DNA of 64,000 nt from Peribacillus asahii (GCF_003570725.1 NZ_QWVS01000013.1:226001-290000); one strand, 5' to 3'; shown: positions 9,398 to 21,032, counted from the first letter of the stretch. Numbers and translations: made by a program. The notes: generated by a model not told the origin, from the letters alone.

Positions 9398-10348
9398 TTA
9401 ATTATTCATGCTTTGAAAATATTTTTCAGCCTGTTGTTTATCGATTTCAATTTGGCTTACCAATTCTTCAAGCCCTGAAAACTTTTGCTCACTGCGCAAT
9501 CTCTTATGCCATTCCACAACAACTTCAGCTCCATAAATGTTTCGGTCAAAGCCCAGCACATGCACCTCAACAGATGGAAACTTGGGCTGTTGGTCATGAA
9601 AAGTTGGTTTATAGCCTACATTACAAACACCGTTATACCACTTGCCTTCAATTTGAATTCGTACTGCATATACGCCTGTAGCTGGGAATATATACACATC
9701 GCTTACTTCAATATTAGCTGTTGGAAATCCAAGCTTGCGACCACGTTTTTCACCATGAATAACATAACCTTTTGTTACATAATGACGACGAACAAGATGA
9801 TAGAATTCTGTAAAATTTCCTTCAGCTAACGTTTTGCGAATTCTTGATGAACTTACTTTCTCATCTTCAAGCGTTTGTTTTTCAACAACCGTTTGAGTAA
9901 AACGGCCTTTCGCATAAAGAGGCAATGTTTCCATATTGCCTTTACCAAAATGACCATAAGAATAATCAAATCCTGCCACTACATGCCCAACATGTAAACC
10001 AACTAAATATTGATCAACAAACTGTTCAGGCGATACAGCGGCAAATTCTTTAGTAAAATGAACAATAAATAAATAATCAATCCCTAACGATTCAATAATC
10101 GCTATTTTATCCTCTAAAGGCGTAATATAACGAATTGTATCAGTTGTGGTTCCTAACACCGCGGACGGATGAGGATCGAATGTCATCACCGCCGATTTAC
10201 GATGTGTGCTGTCCGCTATTTCTTTTGCATTCTTAATCACAATTTGATGACCTTTATGTACCCCATCAAAAAATCCGAGTGCCATCACAAGCTCAGGAAA
10301 ATGATCCTGGGTAAACTGATGAGGGTGCGTTATTGCAATCACTTTCAC
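9398..10348 (-). CDS. ribF: Bifunctional riboflavin kinase / FAD synthetase
   Basis: Converts riboflavin to FMN and FMN to FAD. The 316-residue protein has an N-terminal nucleotidyltransferase domain (ALGFFDGVHKGHQ, then SSSRIRKTL) and a C-terminal flavokinase domain with the GFPTANI motif. The GTG start has GGAG eight bases upstream. It sits about 30 bases after truB in the same direction, the order seen in B. subtilis, where the gene is called ribC. No terminator is visible before the rpsO promoter. Confidence 0.97.
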   Translation of the reverse strand: MKVIAITHPHQFTQDHFPELVMALGFFDGVHKGHQIVIKNAKEIADSTHRKSAVMTFDPHPSAVLGTTTDTIRYITPLEDKIAIIESLGIDYLFIVHFTKEFAAVSPEQFVDQYLVGLHVGHVVAGFDYSYGHFGKGNMETLPLYAKGRFTQTVVEKQTLEDEKVSSSRIRKTLAEGNFTEFYHLVRRHYVTKGYVIHGEKRGRKLGFPTANIEVSDVYIFPATGVYAVRIQIEGKWYNGVCNVGYKPTFHDQQPKFPSVEVHVLGFDRNIYGAEVVVEWHKRLRSEQKFSGLEELVSQIEIDKQQAEKYFQSMNN

Positions 10349-10381
10349 CTTTCAATCTCCTCTTTCCAACGGCAGAACGGT

Positions 10382-11302
10382 CTATAATTCTAGTGCCAAA
10401 ACTTTAATAGGTTTAATGAGCTTTTCTTTTGTTGGATGAACTTGATAAATAGCTAGCGCCCTTCCATTTTGATCCATCATAACAAAAGGTTCACCCTTTT
10501 CTACTGCTAATTCTTCGGGCTGAGCTAACACAGCTCCATTTAATACTTTCTTTGATACTTTATCATTAATCTGAAATTTCGGCAAATGAAACAAACCTTG
10601 TTCAAGCGGTTGTAAAAACGCAGCGGATTGCCCTGCTTCCATCAATTCTTGAATTTGCTCTAATGTTTTACACTCATCAAGTGTAAAGCCTGCTGACTCA
10701 ATTCTGATTAAATTCGACATATGGGCTGGATACCCTAATCTCTCGCCAATCATGACGGCAAGTGTACGAATATACGTCCCTTTAGAGCACCTTACCCGGA
10801 AACGAAAAGAAATTGTCTTACCGCTAAATTCTTCTCGATCATCTAAGAGCTCCAACTCATAAATCGTTACATCTCTTGTTGGACGTTCTACTTCAATACC
10901 AGCGCGCGCATATTCATAAAGTTTTTTGCCGTTTACTTTTACAGCAGAAAACATTGGCGGCGTTTGTTGAATCACTCCGGTTAAAGATTGTAACACGCCC
11001 AAAATTTGCTCCCGAGTAAAAGTTTCCGTCACCGTTTTTTCAGTAACTCGGTCTCCGCTCGCATCTTCAGTTGTTGTTGAAAATCCTAACGTAACTTCTC
11101 CTTCATAGGCCTTGCCCGCTTCCGTTAAGTATTCAGCTACCTTCGTCGCACGACCAATACAAATTGGGAGTACTCCTGTTACATCTGGGTCGAGTGTTCC
11201 AGTATGTCCAACCTTCTTTGTTTTCAAAATTTTTCTTAGTTTAAATACACAATCATGAGAAGTCAGCCCTTTTGGCTTGAATAATGGCAAAATCCCATCC
11301 AT
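10382..11302 (-). CDS. truB: tRNA pseudouridine(55) synthase
   Basis: TruB isomerises U55 in the T-loop of tRNAs. The 306-residue protein has the catalytic aspartate in HTGTLDPD (D38) and the KGTYIRTL motif in the second half of the catalytic domain, followed by a C-terminal PUA-like region. I start at the ATG 11302 because GAGGTG lies 9 bases upstream; a GTG at 11314 would lie inside that site. A terminator separates it from rbfA, so partial readthrough or its own promoter must drive it. Confidence 0.96.
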   Translation of the reverse strand: MDGILPLFKPKGLTSHDCVFKLRKILKTKKVGHTGTLDPDVTGVLPICIGRATKVAEYLTEAGKAYEGEVTLGFSTTTEDASGDRVTEKTVTETFTREQILGVLQSLTGVIQQTPPMFSAVKVNGKKLYEYARAGIEVERPTRDVTIYELELLDDREEFSGKTISFRFRVRCSKGTYIRTLAVMIGERLGYPAHMSNLIRIESAGFTLDECKTLEQIQELMEAGQSAAFLQPLEQGLFHLPKFQINDKVSKKVLNGAVLAQPEELAVEKGEPFVMMDQNGRALAIYQVHPTKEKLIKPIKVLALEL

Positions 11303-11353
11303 GTTTTCTGTCACCTCTTTTTTCAGTAAACTATGTTAACCCACTCTGTTATT

Positions 11354-11386
11354 AAAAAAAGCCGACTCTATCATGCATGAGTCGGC
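11354..11386 (-). terminator. Rho-independent terminator between rbfA and truB
   Basis: A perfect 8-base-pair stem (GCCGACTC with GAGTCGGC), 10-base loop, and seven T on the minus strand. It ends the rimP-to-rbfA operon. Confidence 0.88.
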
Positions 11387-11404
11387 CTCTATTTTAACAC
11401 TTGA

Positions 11405-11773
11405 TTATTCCTCATCCCTTACATCGGGTTTATTCTCGGCATTGATTTGTGAAATCAATGTTTCAATTCGATTTCCATAATCAATGGATTCATCAAATTC
11501 AAAGAACAACTCCGGTGTTTTGCGTAAACGAATTCTTTGACCGACTTCGGAACGCATAAATCCTTTTGCTTTTTCCAAGCCTTTAAGCGTATCTTCCCTT
11601 TGCTTTGCATCACCTAGCACAGAAATATACACCGTTGCTTGTTGAAGATCGCCTGTAACAGCTACATCAGTCACTGTGACAAAACCAACTCTTGGGTCTT
11701 TCAATTTGCGACTGATAATATCACTTAGCTCTTTCTTCATTTGTTCACCGATACGATTTGAACGAAGACTCAT
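11405..11773 (-). CDS. rbfA: Ribosome-binding factor A
   Basis: RbfA is a KH-fold 30S maturation factor that acts near helix 1 of 16S rRNA. The 122-residue protein begins [20 protein letters not shown], the family N-terminus. The ATG at 11773 follows a GAGGTG site, so the longer in-frame start (11782) is unlikely. It is the last gene of the operon with infB and ylxP and is followed by a terminator. Confidence 0.96.
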   Translation of the reverse strand: MSLRSNRIGEQMKKELSDIISRKLKDPRVGFVTVTDVAVTGDLQQATVYISVLGDAKQREDTLKGLEKAKGFMRSEVGQRIRLRKTPELFFEFDESIDYGNRIETLISQINAENKPDVRDEE

Positions 11774-11791
11774 TCTATTCACCTCGCTAGC

Positions 11792-12073
11792 TTAAAGCCA
11801 TTCTATATCTGTTATTGTGCGCTCGATTTCCGGAAATGAATCAAGAAAATGAAGCGCATTTTGCAATTCCCGTTCCGTGGCCTTTCTAGAAGACGATACG
11901 GTAACAATTGCCAGCTTCGTTCGTTGCCATAAATCCTGATAGTCCGTTTCAGAAACAGAAATATTATATTTCTGTTTCAAGCGTGACATCACCCTTTGAA
12001 GGACTGCTCTTTTTTCTTTCAAAGAATGCGCATCATAAATGATACATTCACAAAGGACTGCACCAACGATCAT
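11792..12073 (-). CDS. ylxP: YlxP, DUF503 family protein
   Basis: A 93-residue DUF503 protein ([21 protein letters not shown]) of unestablished function. It is almost always found between infB and rbfA, which suggests a role in translation or ribosome maturation; that is inference from context. Its ATG overlaps the infB stop (ATGA), implying translational coupling. Confidence 0.93.
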   Translation of the reverse strand: MIVGAVLCECIIYDAHSLKEKRAVLQRVMSRLKQKYNISVSETDYQDLWQRTKLAIVTVSSSRKATERELQNALHFLDSFPEIERTITDIEWL

Positions 12074-14211
12074 TTACGTTCAATCTCTTCCATCACGTAC
12101 GCTTCAATGATATCGCCTTCTTTAATGTCGTTGAAGTTTTTAATCGTGATTCCGCATTCATAGTTTGTTGCGACTTCTTTAACGTCATCTTTAAAACGTT
12201 TTAGCGCATCGATTTCACCTTCAAAAACAACAACACCTTCACGAATTAAGCGTACACCGCTATCGCGAGTAATTTTTCCTTCGATAACATACGCACCAGC
12301 AATTGTACCAATTTTCGATACTTTAAATGTCGTACGTACCTCCGCTTGACCAATAATTTTTTCTTCAAATTCAGGATCAAGCATCCCTTTCATTGCTGAT
12401 TCGATTTCTTCGATTACTTTATAAATAATACGGTGCAGACGAACATCTACATTTTCCGATTCTGCTGCACGTTTTGCATTTACATCAGGACGTACGTTAA
12501 AACCAATTACGATAGCATTTGAAGCTGTCGCTAAAATAATATCAGATTCCGTAATTGCCCCAACACCAGAGTGAATGATTTTTACTTTTGCACCTTCTAC
12601 TTCAATTTTTTGAAGTGATGCTGCTAATGCTTCCGCAGAACCTTGTACGTCTGCTTTCAAAATAATATTTAGTTCTTTAATGTCCCCTTGTTTCATTTGT
12701 TCAAATAATGTATCTAGCGTTACGCGAGATCCTTCATTACGTTGTGAAACAAGCTGTCTTTGCGCACGAGTTTCCCCAACTTGACGAGCTGTTTTTTCAT
12801 CTTCAAAGACGATAAAACGATCACCAGCTTGCGGCACTTCGTTTAACCCCGTAATTTCAACAGGTGTTGATGGACCTGCTTCTTTTACGCGTCGTCCAAG
12901 ATCATTTACCATCGCACGAACACGACCAAATGTGTTCCCAACAACGATTGGATCTCCGACTTTTAGTGTTCCATTTTGAACAAGAAGAGTTGCTACAGAG
13001 CCGCGTCCTTTATCAAGTTGCGCTTCAATAACTGTTCCGTTTGCTCTGCGAGTTGGATTTGCTTTATATTCCTCTACTTCACTTACTAACAGAATCATTT
13101 CAAGCAAACTGTCAATTCCTTCACCTTTTTTCGCTGAAATTGGTACGAAGATTGTATCTCCGCCCCAATCTTCAGGCACTAAACCGTGCTCCGTTAGCTC
13201 CTGCATAACACGGTCAGGATTGGCAGTTGGTTTATCCATTTTGTTCACAGCCACAATAATTGGTACTTCCGCTGCTTTTGCATGGCTAATCGCTTCAACC
13301 GTTTGCGGCATAACCCCATCATCTGCTGCTACAACAATGATTGTAATATCCGTAACTTGAGCACCACGTGCACGCATCGTTGTAAAAGCTGCGTGACCAG
13401 GTGTATCAAGGAATGTAATTTTCTTATTGTTTACGTTAACTTGATAAGCACCGATATGCTGCGTGATTCCACCCGCTTCGCCTTCTGTTACTTTTGTTTT
13501 ACGAATCGAATCAAGCAATGTTGTTTTACCGTGGTCAACATGTCCCATAATTGTAACAACCGCTGGACGCTCTTGTAAATCTTCCTCCGCATCCTCTGTT
13601 ACTAGTGACTCAAGATCTGTTAAATCCACACGAATTTCTTCTTCTACTTCAACACCATACTCCGCTGCAATTAATTCGATTGCATCTTTATCCAATGTTT
13701 GGTTGATTGTTGCCATAACACCAAGCATAAATAATTTTTTAATAATTTCAGATGGTTCGCGATGAAGTTTTTTCGCAAGCTCCTGTACCGTCAATGACTC
13801 ATAAAACGTAATTTTAGCTGGAAGCTCTTTTTCCTTACGCTTTGGAGCCAACGCTTGTTGTGTTTGTTGTGGTCTTTGTTTATTTTTATTTCGATTGTTT
13901 TTCCCTTTATTAAACTGCCCTTGACCTGGTTTTTTTGCTCCAGGACCCGCAACAGGTTTTTTCTTTACTTTTTCTTTATTCACTACTGTGCCTTTTGCAT
14001 CAGCTTCAGCTTCATACTGTTCAACAGTTGAGCTTGTTTTTGGTACTTCTTGTTTTGGTTGTAATGATTCATTTAATTTTTGTACAGTAGAATCGTCTAA
14101 TGCTGTCATATGATTTGTTACCTCTATATTCATTTCTTTAAGTTTTTCAATAATATCCTTGCTTGAAACATTTTTTTGCTTTGCATATTCATGTACACGC
14201 AATTTAGTCAT
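12070..14211 (-). CDS. infB: Translation initiation factor IF-2
   Basis: IF-2 is the GTPase that brings fMet-tRNA to the 30S subunit and promotes subunit joining. The protein of about 713 residues has an N-terminal IF2 domain and a basic, glutamine/lysine-rich linker (about 80-130). The GTPase domain follows, with GHVDHGKT (223-230), DTPGHAAF (269-276) and NKMD (323-326), then domains II to IV. I chose the ATG at 14211, preceded by GGGGGTGA; an upstream in-frame start at 14319 would overlap ylxQ heavily and lacks support. It lies in the nusA operon as usual. Confidence 0.97.
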   Translation of the reverse strand: MTKLRVHEYAKQKNVSSKDIIEKLKEMNIEVTNHMTALDDSTVQKLNESLQPKQEVPKTSSTVEQYEAEADAKGTVVNKEKVKKKPVAGPGAKKPGQGQFNKGKNNRNKNKQRPQQTQQALAPKRKEKELPAKITFYESLTVQELAKKLHREPSEIIKKLFMLGVMATINQTLDKDAIELIAAEYGVEVEEEIRVDLTDLESLVTEDAEEDLQERPAVVTIMGHVDHGKTTLLDSIRKTKVTEGEAGGITQHIGAYQVNVNNKKITFLDTPGHAAFTTMRARGAQVTDITIIVVAADDGVMPQTVEAISHAKAAEVPIIVAVNKMDKPTANPDRVMQELTEHGLVPEDWGGDTIFVPISAKKGEGIDSLLEMILLVSEVEEYKANPTRRANGTVIEAQLDKGRGSVATLLVQNGTLKVGDPIVVGNTFGRVRAMVNDLGRRVKEAGPSTPVEITGLNEVPQAGDRFIVFEDEKTARQVGETRAQRQLVSQRNEGSRVTLDTLFEQMKQGDIKELNIILKADVQGSAEALAASLQKIEVEGAKVKIIHSGVGAITESDIILATASNAIVIGFNVRPDVNAKRAAESENVDVRLHRIIYKVIEEIESAMKGMLDPEFEEKIIGQAEVRTTFKVSKIGTIAGAYVIEGKITRDSGVRLIREGVVVFEGEIDALKRFKDDVKEVATNYECGITIKNFNDIKEGDIIEAYVMEEIERK

Positions 14212-14230
14212 ACGTTCACCCCCGTAAAAT

Positions 14231-14533
14231 TTAATCGAGCAGCGTTCGGAGTTTTTGTGCAAAACCTTCATCCAGTATGGCGACGACAACTCTCGCTTCT
14301 TTGCCAATCGCTTGACCAAGCAAAGACCTGTTCTCGACTCTTTTTAAAGGAACCTGATAATATGCGCACTTATCAGATATTTTTTTTTCTGTATTTTTAG
14401 AAGCATCACTTGCCAAAAGGACAAGTTTTGCTTTTCCGCTTCTAACCTCTTTGACGACTAATTCCTCACCAGAAATTAGTTTACGCGCTCGATTGGCCAA
14501 ACCTAATAGAGACATCCATTGTTGTTGGGTCAT
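14231..14533 (-). CDS. ylxQ: YlxQ, ribosomal protein L7Ae-like RNA-binding protein
   Basis: A 100-residue member of the L7Ae/L30e/S12e/Gadd45 family ([28 protein letters not shown]), which binds kink-turn RNA. It lies between ylxR and infB in the nusA operon, as in B. subtilis, where it is also called rplGA. Its precise ribosomal or RNA target is not settled. The start has only a distant GGAG, suggesting coupling to ylxR, whose stop lies 5 bases upstream. Confidence 0.92.
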   Translation of the reverse strand: MTQQQWMSLLGLANRARKLISGEELVVKEVRSGKAKLVLLASDASKNTEKKISDKCAYYQVPLKRVENRSLLGQAIGKEARVVVAILDEGFAQKLRTLLD

Positions 14534-14538
14534 GATGG

Positions 14539-14814
14539 TTAGTGTTTCTCCTTATCCACTAGTTCAAGCAATTGTTCATATAAAGAAGGATCAATTTGAA
14601 CGCTGAGTTGGTTAGCTAAGACGTTCTTCTTCTTAGCTAACTCAATAACATCACGATCAAGTGTTAAATAAGCACCACGACCTGATTGCTTACCAGTCAG
14701 ATCGATGCTTACTTCTCCTTCTTTTGAGCGAACGATTCGAATCAGCTCTTTTTTCGGCTTCATTTCGCCAGTTGCCACACATTTACGCATAGGAATTTTT
14801 TTTCGGGCTTTCAA
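14539..14814 (-). CDS. ylxR: YlxR (RnpM) family RNA-binding protein
   Basis: A 91-residue DUF448 protein with the typical [12 protein letters not shown] near the N-terminus and GRGAYLT in the middle. B. subtilis YlxR has been described as a modulator of RNase P (RnpM); I carry that role over only as family knowledge. The TTG start has GGGGTGA eight bases upstream. It follows nusA by about 17 bases in the operon. Confidence 0.92.
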   Translation of the reverse strand: MKARKKIPMRKCVATGEMKPKKELIRIVRSKEGEVSIDLTGKQSGRGAYLTLDRDVIELAKKKNVLANQLSVQIDPSLYEQLLELVDKEKH

Positions 14815-14831
14815 ATTCGCTCACCCCTTAC

Positions 14832-15959
14832 TTACTCATTATCCTCAATAAAATCTTCTTCATCTTCCACATAGCTGTCTCGGTTTAACAAAAACTCTTG
14901 CTCCTCAACCGGATAAATGCCAGCTTCACGCGCTTCTGTTTCACTCTTAATATCGATTTTCCAGCCTGTTAGCTTTGCTGCTAAACGAGCGTTTTGACCG
15001 CGTTTACCAATCGCAAGCGATAATTGATAGTCTGGTACAATGACCGTCGTTGCTTTCTCTTCTTCATTAACAATAACCTCAAGTACTTTAGAAGGACTTA
15101 ACGCATTGGCAACAAAAACAACCGGATCTTCTGACCATTTAACAATATCAATTTTTTCACCTTTTAGTTCATTGACAATCGCTTGAACGCGTTGTCCCTT
15201 TTGACCAACACATGAACCAACTGGATCAACTTCTTCATTATCAGCATACACAGAGATTTTCGAACGATCCCCTGCTTCACGAGCCACTGATTTAATTTCT
15301 ACTGTTCCGTCAAAGATTTCAGGAACTTCGATTTCAAACAAGCGCTTTAACAGACCTGGATGTGAACGTGATACAAAGATTTGCGGTCCTTTTGATGTTT
15401 TTTCTACTTTTGTAATAAATACTTTAATACGGTCGTGCGGCTTATACTGTTCGTTTGGCATTTGCTCATTGACCGGAAGCAACGCCTCAATCTTCCCAAG
15501 ACTCACATAAATAAAACGAGAATCTTGACGCTGTACAATTCCCGTCATAATATCTTCTTCTCTATCAATAAACTCTGAATAGATGATACCGCGTTCTGCT
15601 TCACGTACTCTTTGTGTTACAACTTGCTTCGCTGTTTGAGCCGCAATACGTCCGAAGTCTTTCGGTGTAACTTCCATCTCTACTACATCTTCAAGTTGGT
15701 AATTCGGATTGATTTTTTTTGCTTCTTCTAAGGAAATTTCAAGGCGTGAATCAAATACTTCATCCACGACGTCTTTACGCGCAAACACACGCATTGTTCC
15801 TTTTCCAAGATTTAAATCAATTCGAACATTCTGTGCCTGATTGAAATTGCGACGATATGCTGAAATCAGCGCTGCCTCAATAGCTTCAAGTAATACCTCT
15901 CTTGAGATTCCTTTTTCTTTTTCTAAAATATAGAGAGCATCCAATAACTCACTGCTCAT
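14832..15959 (-). CDS. nusA: Transcription termination/antitermination factor NusA
   Basis: NusA binds RNA polymerase and nascent RNA and modulates pausing and termination. The 375-residue protein has the N-terminal polymerase-binding domain, an S1 domain (IMTGIVQRQDSRFIYVSLG) and two KH domains (VGSCVGQKGQRVQAI and SLAIGKRGQNARLA). It lacks the C-terminal acidic repeats of proteobacterial NusA, as is normal for Bacilli. An AAGGGGG site precedes the ATG. Confidence 0.97.
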   Translation of the reverse strand: MSSELLDALYILEKEKGISREVLLEAIEAALISAYRRNFNQAQNVRIDLNLGKGTMRVFARKDVVDEVFDSRLEISLEEAKKINPNYQLEDVVEMEVTPKDFGRIAAQTAKQVVTQRVREAERGIIYSEFIDREEDIMTGIVQRQDSRFIYVSLGKIEALLPVNEQMPNEQYKPHDRIKVFITKVEKTSKGPQIFVSRSHPGLLKRLFEIEVPEIFDGTVEIKSVAREAGDRSKISVYADNEEVDPVGSCVGQKGQRVQAIVNELKGEKIDIVKWSEDPVVFVANALSPSKVLEVIVNEEEKATTVIVPDYQLSLAIGKRGQNARLAAKLTGWKIDIKSETEAREAGIYPVEEQEFLLNRDSYVEDEEDFIEDNE

Positions 15960-16000
15960 GGTTGATCCCCCTTACGGATTTTTATAATAAAATATACATA

Positions 16001-16471
16001 TTAAGAGAAGCTAATGGCTAATCTTGCTTTAGCTACTTTGTCATATGGAATGACAACCGTTTTCTTTCTTGTCTTAATCTTGACTTCTAACGTAACTTCC
16101 TGACCGTCAAACGCCATAAGAGTGCCTTCAAATTCTTTTTCATTTAAAATAGGCTCGTATGTTTTTATGTACACATTTTTCCCGATTGCTTTTTGAAAGT
16201 CTTTATCTTTCTTTAAAGGTCTTTCTGCACCCGGTGATGAAACTTCGAGAAAATAATTTTGTGGAATCGGATCAACCTCATCAAGCTTTTCACTTAATTT
16301 TTCACTGACAGTTCCACAATCCTCAATATCTACGCCTGTTTCTTTATCAATGTAGACACGAAGGAACCAGCTTCCTTCCTTAACATACTCTACTTCCACT
16401 AATTCAAGTTGTAAATCCTCAAGAATTGGTGTGACAAGTTCTTCTACTATTTCGGTTACCTTTTTACTCAA
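16001..16471 (-). CDS. rimP: Ribosome maturation factor RimP
   Basis: RimP helps mature the 30S subunit. The 156-residue protein starts at a TTG (16471) placed 7 bases after GGAGG, giving the family N-terminus [12 protein letters not shown]; an in-frame ATG at 16489 would lie upstream of that site. Conserved segments include [14 protein letters not shown]. It is the first gene of the rimP-nusA-infB operon, and a promoter and hairpin lie in its leader. Confidence 0.95.
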   Translation of the reverse strand: MSKKVTEIVEELVTPILEDLQLELVEVEYVKEGSWFLRVYIDKETGVDIEDCGTVSEKLSEKLDEVDPIPQNYFLEVSSPGAERPLKKDKDFQKAIGKNVYIKTYEPILNEKEFEGTLMAFDGQEVTLEVKIKTRKKTVVIPYDKVAKARLAISFS

Positions 16472-16543
16472 TTTGTTTCCTCCAAACATGTGGCTTACGC
16501 GCTTGGTAATGGATTATTCTAATAATGGGTCAATACAAACACG

Positions 16544-16567
16544 AAAGAGTGGGTTTCCCCACTCTTT
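16544..16567 (-). terminator. Hairpin in the polC-rimP gap (terminator or attenuator)
   Basis: A perfect 10-base-pair stem (AAAGAGTGGG with CCCACTCTTT) closed on the minus strand by a GAAA tetraloop. The following sequence is T-rich but interrupted (CGTGTTTGTATTG). It lies downstream of a good sigma-A promoter and upstream of rimP, so it may end polC transcripts, attenuate the rimP operon, or both. Confidence 0.6.
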
Positions 16568-16597
16568 CCATTGGTTCCTCTTAGTATTTCCACTAAA

Positions 16598-16626
16598 AAT
16601 ATACCACAATTCAGTAATTTATGCAA
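16598..16626 (-). promoter_or_regulatory. Sigma-A promoter of the rimP-nusA-infB operon
   Basis: On the minus strand TTGCAT (16626-16621) and TATATT (16603-16598) are spaced by exactly 17 bases, with a TGG extended -10 immediately before TATATT. Transcription would start about 120 bases before rimP and pass through the hairpin at 16544-16567. Confidence 0.65.
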
Positions 16627-16662
16627 ATTAACAAGTTTTTTAAAGCCTTTTATCAAACCGTA

Positions 16663-19600
16663 TCAAAACAATGATAACTGATTTTGGTCAGGCAGCGATT
16701 CTAAACAACCTTGTTTATCGAGATATTCAAGAATCGTTTTTGAAACTTTCCCTCGTTGTTGCAAATCTTCTTTTGAAAGGAATTCCCCTTCCTCACGAGC
16801 ACGCACAATATTGATTGCCGCATTCGTTCCAAGACCTGGAATCGAGTTGAATGGCGGAATTAATGAATTGCCTTCAATAATAAATTCATCCGCACTCGAT
16901 TTATATAAATCTACTTTAGCAAATGAAAAACCACGCTCACACATTTCGAGTGCTAATTCTAACACTGTTAACGTATTTTTTTCCTTGGTGGATGCATCCA
17001 ACCCTTTGTCGTTAATTTCTTCAATTTTTGAACGAATGGCTTGCGAACCACGTGTCATCGCTTCAATTTCAAAATCCTCAGCTCGAACCGTGAAATACGC
17101 AGCATAATAAAGCAGCGGCAAATGGACTTTAAAATAAGCAATCCGAACCGCCATTAATACATATGCCGCAGCATGGGCCTTAGGGAACATATACTTAATT
17201 TTCTTACAAGAATCAATATACCATTCCGGAACTTCGTTCTTACGCATTTCGGCTTCAAATTCCTCCGATAGCCCTTTCCCTTTCCTTACTGATTCCATAA
17301 TTTTAAACGCAAGTGATGGGTCTAAGCCTTGATAAATTAAATACACCATAATATCATCACGACAACCAATTACTTCGCTTAACGTACACGTTTTATTATG
17401 AATCAAGTCTTGCGCGTTGCCGAGATATACGTCCGTACCGTGCGACAATCCAGAGATTTGTACAAGTTCTGAGAAAGTCGTCGGCTTCGTATCTTCTAAC
17501 ATTTGACGCACGAACCTTGTTCCGAATTCTGGAATACCAAGTGTTCCTGTTTTACACATAATCTGTTCTTCCGTCACGCCTAATGACTCTGGACTACTGA
17601 AAATTTTCATTACAACCGGGTCATCCGTCGGAATGGTTTTTGGATCAATGCCGCTTAAATCTTGCAGCATCCGAATAACAGTTGGATCATCGTGTCCTAG
17701 TATATCAAGCTTTAAAATATTGTCATGAATCGAGTGGAAATCAAAATGTGTCGTTTTCCACTCAGAATTGCGATCATCAGCCGGGAATTGAATTGGTGTA
17801 AAGTCGTAAACATCCATATAATTCGGCACAACGATGATACCTCCTGGATGCTGACCTGTTGTTCGTTTTACACCGGTACAGCCGGAAACGAGACGATCTA
17901 CTTCCGCACCTCGATAATGAAGATTATGATCCGCCGCATACCCTTTCACATACCCATAGGCCGTTTTCTCTGCTACCGTACCAATCGTTCCAGCACGATA
18001 GACATATTCCTCACCGAACAGTACTTTCGTATAGTTATGAGCACGAGGCTGATACTCACCGCTGAAATTCAAATCAATATCCGGAACCTTATCCCCTTTA
18101 AAACCAAGAAATGTCTCAAACGGAATATCATGTCCATCTTTTTTATATCGCGTGCCGCACGCTGGGCAATCTTTATCTGGTAAGTCAAAGCCCGAACCGA
18201 CTGAACCATCATCAAAGAACTCTGATTTTTTACAATTTGGACACACATAATGCGGCGGCAATGGATTCACTTCTGTAATTTCTGTCATTGTCGCAACAAA
18301 CGATGAACCAACGGAACCACGCGAACCAACTAAGTATCCATCATCGAGTGATTTTTTCACCAATTTATGCGAAATTAAATAAATAACCGCAAAGCCGTGT
18401 CCGATAATACTTTTCAATTCTTTTTCAAGTCGTGCCTCTACGATTTCAGGCAAATCTTCACCGTAAATTTTCCTCGCCATGCCATAACTCATCTCGCGCA
18501 TTTCTTCATCAGCGCCTTCAATTTTTGGCGTATACAAATCATCTTTAATCGGCTTCACTTCTTCAATCATATCAGCAATTTGATTCGTATTTGTTACAAC
18601 GATTTCTTTCGCCTTCTCTTTACCCAAAAACTGAAATGCTTTAAGCATTTCATCTGTCGTACGAAAATGAACGTCTGGAAGCTTATGGCGATTTAATGGA
18701 TTTGCTCCACCTTGTGAACCAATCAATATTTTGCGATAAATTTTATCATTTGGGTTTAAGTAATGAACATTTCCTGTTGCAACAACAGGCTTATTTAGTT
18801 TTTCTCCTAGCTTCACAATATTTGAAATAATTGTCTCGAGTGATTTTTCATCACGTACATATTCCATCTCTATTAAGTGCTGATACACTTCTTTCGGATG
18901 CACTTCCAAATAATCGTAAAACTCAGCAAGCTCCTCAACTTCTTCAAAGCCTTTTTGCATCATCCCTTCAAACACTTCACCTTTATCACAGCCTGATCCG
19001 ACTAAAATTCCTTCGCGATACTTTCGTAACTGCGAACGTGGAATACGCGGCACACGATAAAAATAATCTACATGCGAAAGAGAAATCAGCTTAAATAAGT
19101 TTTTCAAACCATCTTGTGTTTGAGCAAACAATGTACAATGATATGGACGTGAACGTTGATAAGCATTCCCTTGTCCCATATTATCATTAAACTGGTGATG
19201 ATGAGTAATTCCTTTTTCATCCGCATCTTTGAGCATTTTTAACAATAAATATCCTGTTGCCTCAGCATCGTAAATTGCACGATGATGTTGGGTTAATTCG
19301 ATATCAAACTTTTTACATAACGTATTCAAACGATGATTTTTAAATTCAGGATATAAAAAGCGACCGAGTTCTAGTGTATCAATAACTGGGTTACTCGCCT
19401 TCGGATGTCCCATTTGTTTGTAACCAATATTTAAAAATCCCATATCAAAGGAGGCATTGTGCGCAACTAAAATACTATCGCCTGTCCACTCACGAAACTT
19501 TTCTAACACCTCTGGAACGTCAGGAGCATTTTCGACTAAATCATCAGTAATCCCCGTCAACTCAATTGTCGTTGCTGATAACGGATGATGCGGGTTTGCA

Positions 19601-20979
19601 AAGGATTCAAATCGATCAATAATTTCTCCTTCTTTAATTTTCACTGCTGCAAGTTCGATAATCGTATCATAAACAGCAGAAAGCCCCGTCGTCTCTACGT
19701 CAAACACGACATACGTATCATCAGCTAACACGCGATTGGCTTCGTTATAAGCAATTGGCACACCATCATCAACCAGGTTTGCTTCAACACCATATAAAAT
19801 TTTTATCCCATTCTTTTTGCCGGCACTATACGCTTCCGGGAAAGACTGAGCAACCGCATGGTCCGTAATAGCCACCGCCTTATGACCCCACTTCGCTGCT
19901 TGAGCAACGAGTGCGGAAGTCGGAGTAACAGCATCCATTTGACTCATCGGTGTGTGCAAATGAAGCTCTACTCGTTTTTCTCCTTCTGGAGCTGTATCTT
20001 GGCGACCTATTTTCGAAATTTCATTAATATCATTAGCAATCATCACAAGGTCACGAACGAATGTATCGTTCTGAATGCTTCCTTGAGCACGGACCCACAT
20101 TCCTTTTTTTACGCGAGAAAGCATAACCGCATCTTCTTTATCGCGCGAAAATACTTTAACAAGGATGGAACTTGTATAGTCCGTCACTTTAAACGTCAAC
20201 AAACTACGACCACTGCGAAGCTCCTTCACTTCAGCATCAAACACAAATCCTTCAATCGCGATTCGGCGTTCTTCATCAATAATTTCCTCAATGCGTCGGA
20301 AATCTGCATCTTCCTTAATCGTATAACCGATTTTAACAGGTCCTTCATACACACTATCATCCACTGCTTGTTCTGATGCTTTCTTCTGCATTTCAACGAG
20401 TGCAGCAAATGCCTTAGCTTCATCTTCTTTTTGCTTCTCTTCAAGAAACTGTTGATAATCCTCTCCGCTCTCTTCAGGCAGAACTTCTGCATCCAGAGAT
20501 AGTGTCGGAAAACCGTAAGATTGATAAATATCTGAAATAAAACGAGAATATTTTTGTTTCAATTGTCCTGCTTCTGCCGCATTGCGGGCGTTCACCATAA
20601 GACGATGACCAACAACCTTTGGCTCCTGTCCCTGTAAAAGAGATAATAATGCAGGAGACATGCCCTCAAGCTCACCTAAACACTGCCTCCAGTAGTCCTT
20701 AACTAATTCTTCACTCATCTGTGGATTTACAACATTAAGTGAAAAGGACACATTAGCAATATGAGCAAACGTACTCGTTAACTGTGTTCGAAGGCGCATA
20801 TGCACGCTAGATGGTATTAGTTGTTGAAGCTTAAACAGAAAATGCCACGTTTTCGATTGTCGCTCAATCGACAACTTTTCAATTTCAGCCCCATTAAAAA
20901 ATTGAACGAACGCATCGTCCGTTAAACCTAATTGTTGGAGCAAGAGTTGAAATCTTTCTCGACCGCTATTTTGATCCAT
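16663..20979 (-). CDS. polC: DNA polymerase III alpha subunit, Gram-positive PolC
   Basis: The main leading-strand replicase of low-GC Gram-positives. The 1438-residue protein has an N-terminal region, an OB domain and a PHP domain split by the proofreading exonuclease ([11 protein letters not shown], then FDVETTGLS). The zinc-binding segment CPNC...CPAC and the polymerase core with [10 protein letters not shown] and [10 protein letters not shown] follow. Length equals that of B. subtilis PolC. A GGAGAG site precedes the ATG. An extended -10 promoter lies about 55 bases upstream. The gene is flanked by the proS terminator and the rimP promoter, so it is probably monocistronic or read into rimP. 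Confidence 0.98.
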   Translation of the reverse strand: MDQNSGRERFQLLLQQLGLTDDAFVQFFNGAEIEKLSIERQSKTWHFLFKLQQLIPSSVHMRLRTQLTSTFAHIANVSFSLNVVNPQMSEELVKDYWRQCLGELEGMSPALLSLLQGQEPKVVGHRLMVNARNAAEAGQLKQKYSRFISDIYQSYGFPTLSLDAEVLPEESGEDYQQFLEEKQKEDEAKAFAALVEMQKKASEQAVDDSVYEGPVKIGYTIKEDADFRRIEEIIDEERRIAIEGFVFDAEVKELRSGRSLLTFKVTDYTSSILVKVFSRDKEDAVMLSRVKKGMWVRAQGSIQNDTFVRDLVMIANDINEISKIGRQDTAPEGEKRVELHLHTPMSQMDAVTPTSALVAQAAKWGHKAVAITDHAVAQSFPEAYSAGKKNGIKILYGVEANLVDDGVPIAYNEANRVLADDTYVVFDVETTGLSAVYDTIIELAAVKIKEGEIIDRFESFANPHHPLSATTIELTGITDDLVENAPDVPEVLEKFREWTGDSILVAHNASFDMGFLNIGYKQMGHPKASNPVIDTLELGRFLYPEFKNHRLNTLCKKFDIELTQHHRAIYDAEATGYLLLKMLKDADEKGITHHHQFNDNMGQGNAYQRSRPYHCTLFAQTQDGLKNLFKLISLSHVDYFYRVPRIPRSQLRKYREGILVGSGCDKGEVFEGMMQKGFEEVEELAEFYDYLEVHPKEVYQHLIEMEYVRDEKSLETIISNIVKLGEKLNKPVVATGNVHYLNPNDKIYRKILIGSQGGANPLNRHKLPDVHFRTTDEMLKAFQFLGKEKAKEIVVTNTNQIADMIEEVKPIKDDLYTPKIEGADEEMREMSYGMARKIYGEDLPEIVEARLEKELKSIIGHGFAVIYLISHKLVKKSLDDGYLVGSRGSVGSSFVATMTEITEVNPLPPHYVCPNCKKSEFFDDGSVGSGFDLPDKDCPACGTRYKKDGHDIPFETFLGFKGDKVPDIDLNFSGEYQPRAHNYTKVLFGEEYVYRAGTIGTVAEKTAYGYVKGYAADHNLHYRGAEVDRLVSGCTGVKRTTGQHPGGIIVVPNYMDVYDFTPIQFPADDRNSEWKTTHFDFHSIHDNILKLDILGHDDPTVIRMLQDLSGIDPKTIPTDDPVVMKIFSSPESLGVTEEQIMCKTGTLGIPEFGTRFVRQMLEDTKPTTFSELVQISGLSHGTDVYLGNAQDLIHNKTCTLSEVIGCRDDIMVYLIYQGLDPSLAFKIMESVRKGKGLSEEFEAEMRKNEVPEWYIDSCKKIKYMFPKAHAAAYVLMAVRIAYFKVHLPLLYYAAYFTVRAEDFEIEAMTRGSQAIRSKIEEINDKGLDASTKEKNTLTVLELALEMCERGFSFAKVDLYKSSADEFIIEGNSLIPPFNSIPGLGTNAAINIVRAREEGEFLSKEDLQQRGKVSKTILEYLDKQGCLESLPDQNQLSLF

Positions 20980-21032
20980 TCTCTCTCTCCTTATCTTAAA
21001 TTTTTCTTAGAAATCCTTTTTGAACAGAGGTT

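Noticed and set aside
13282-13765. Plus-strand open frames opposite infB
   Set aside because: Antisense shadows of the IF-2 GTPase domain with no ribosome-binding site or recognisable motif.
17725-18183. Plus-strand open frames opposite polC (also near 19858-20376)
   Set aside because: They lie wholly inside the well-supported polC gene on the other strand, have no family resemblance and are rich in His, Ile and Phe as expected of antisense frames.
20226-20492. Second minus-strand frame inside polC
   Set aside because: Out-of-frame reading of lysine/glutamate-rich polC codons; no start signal and no independent support.
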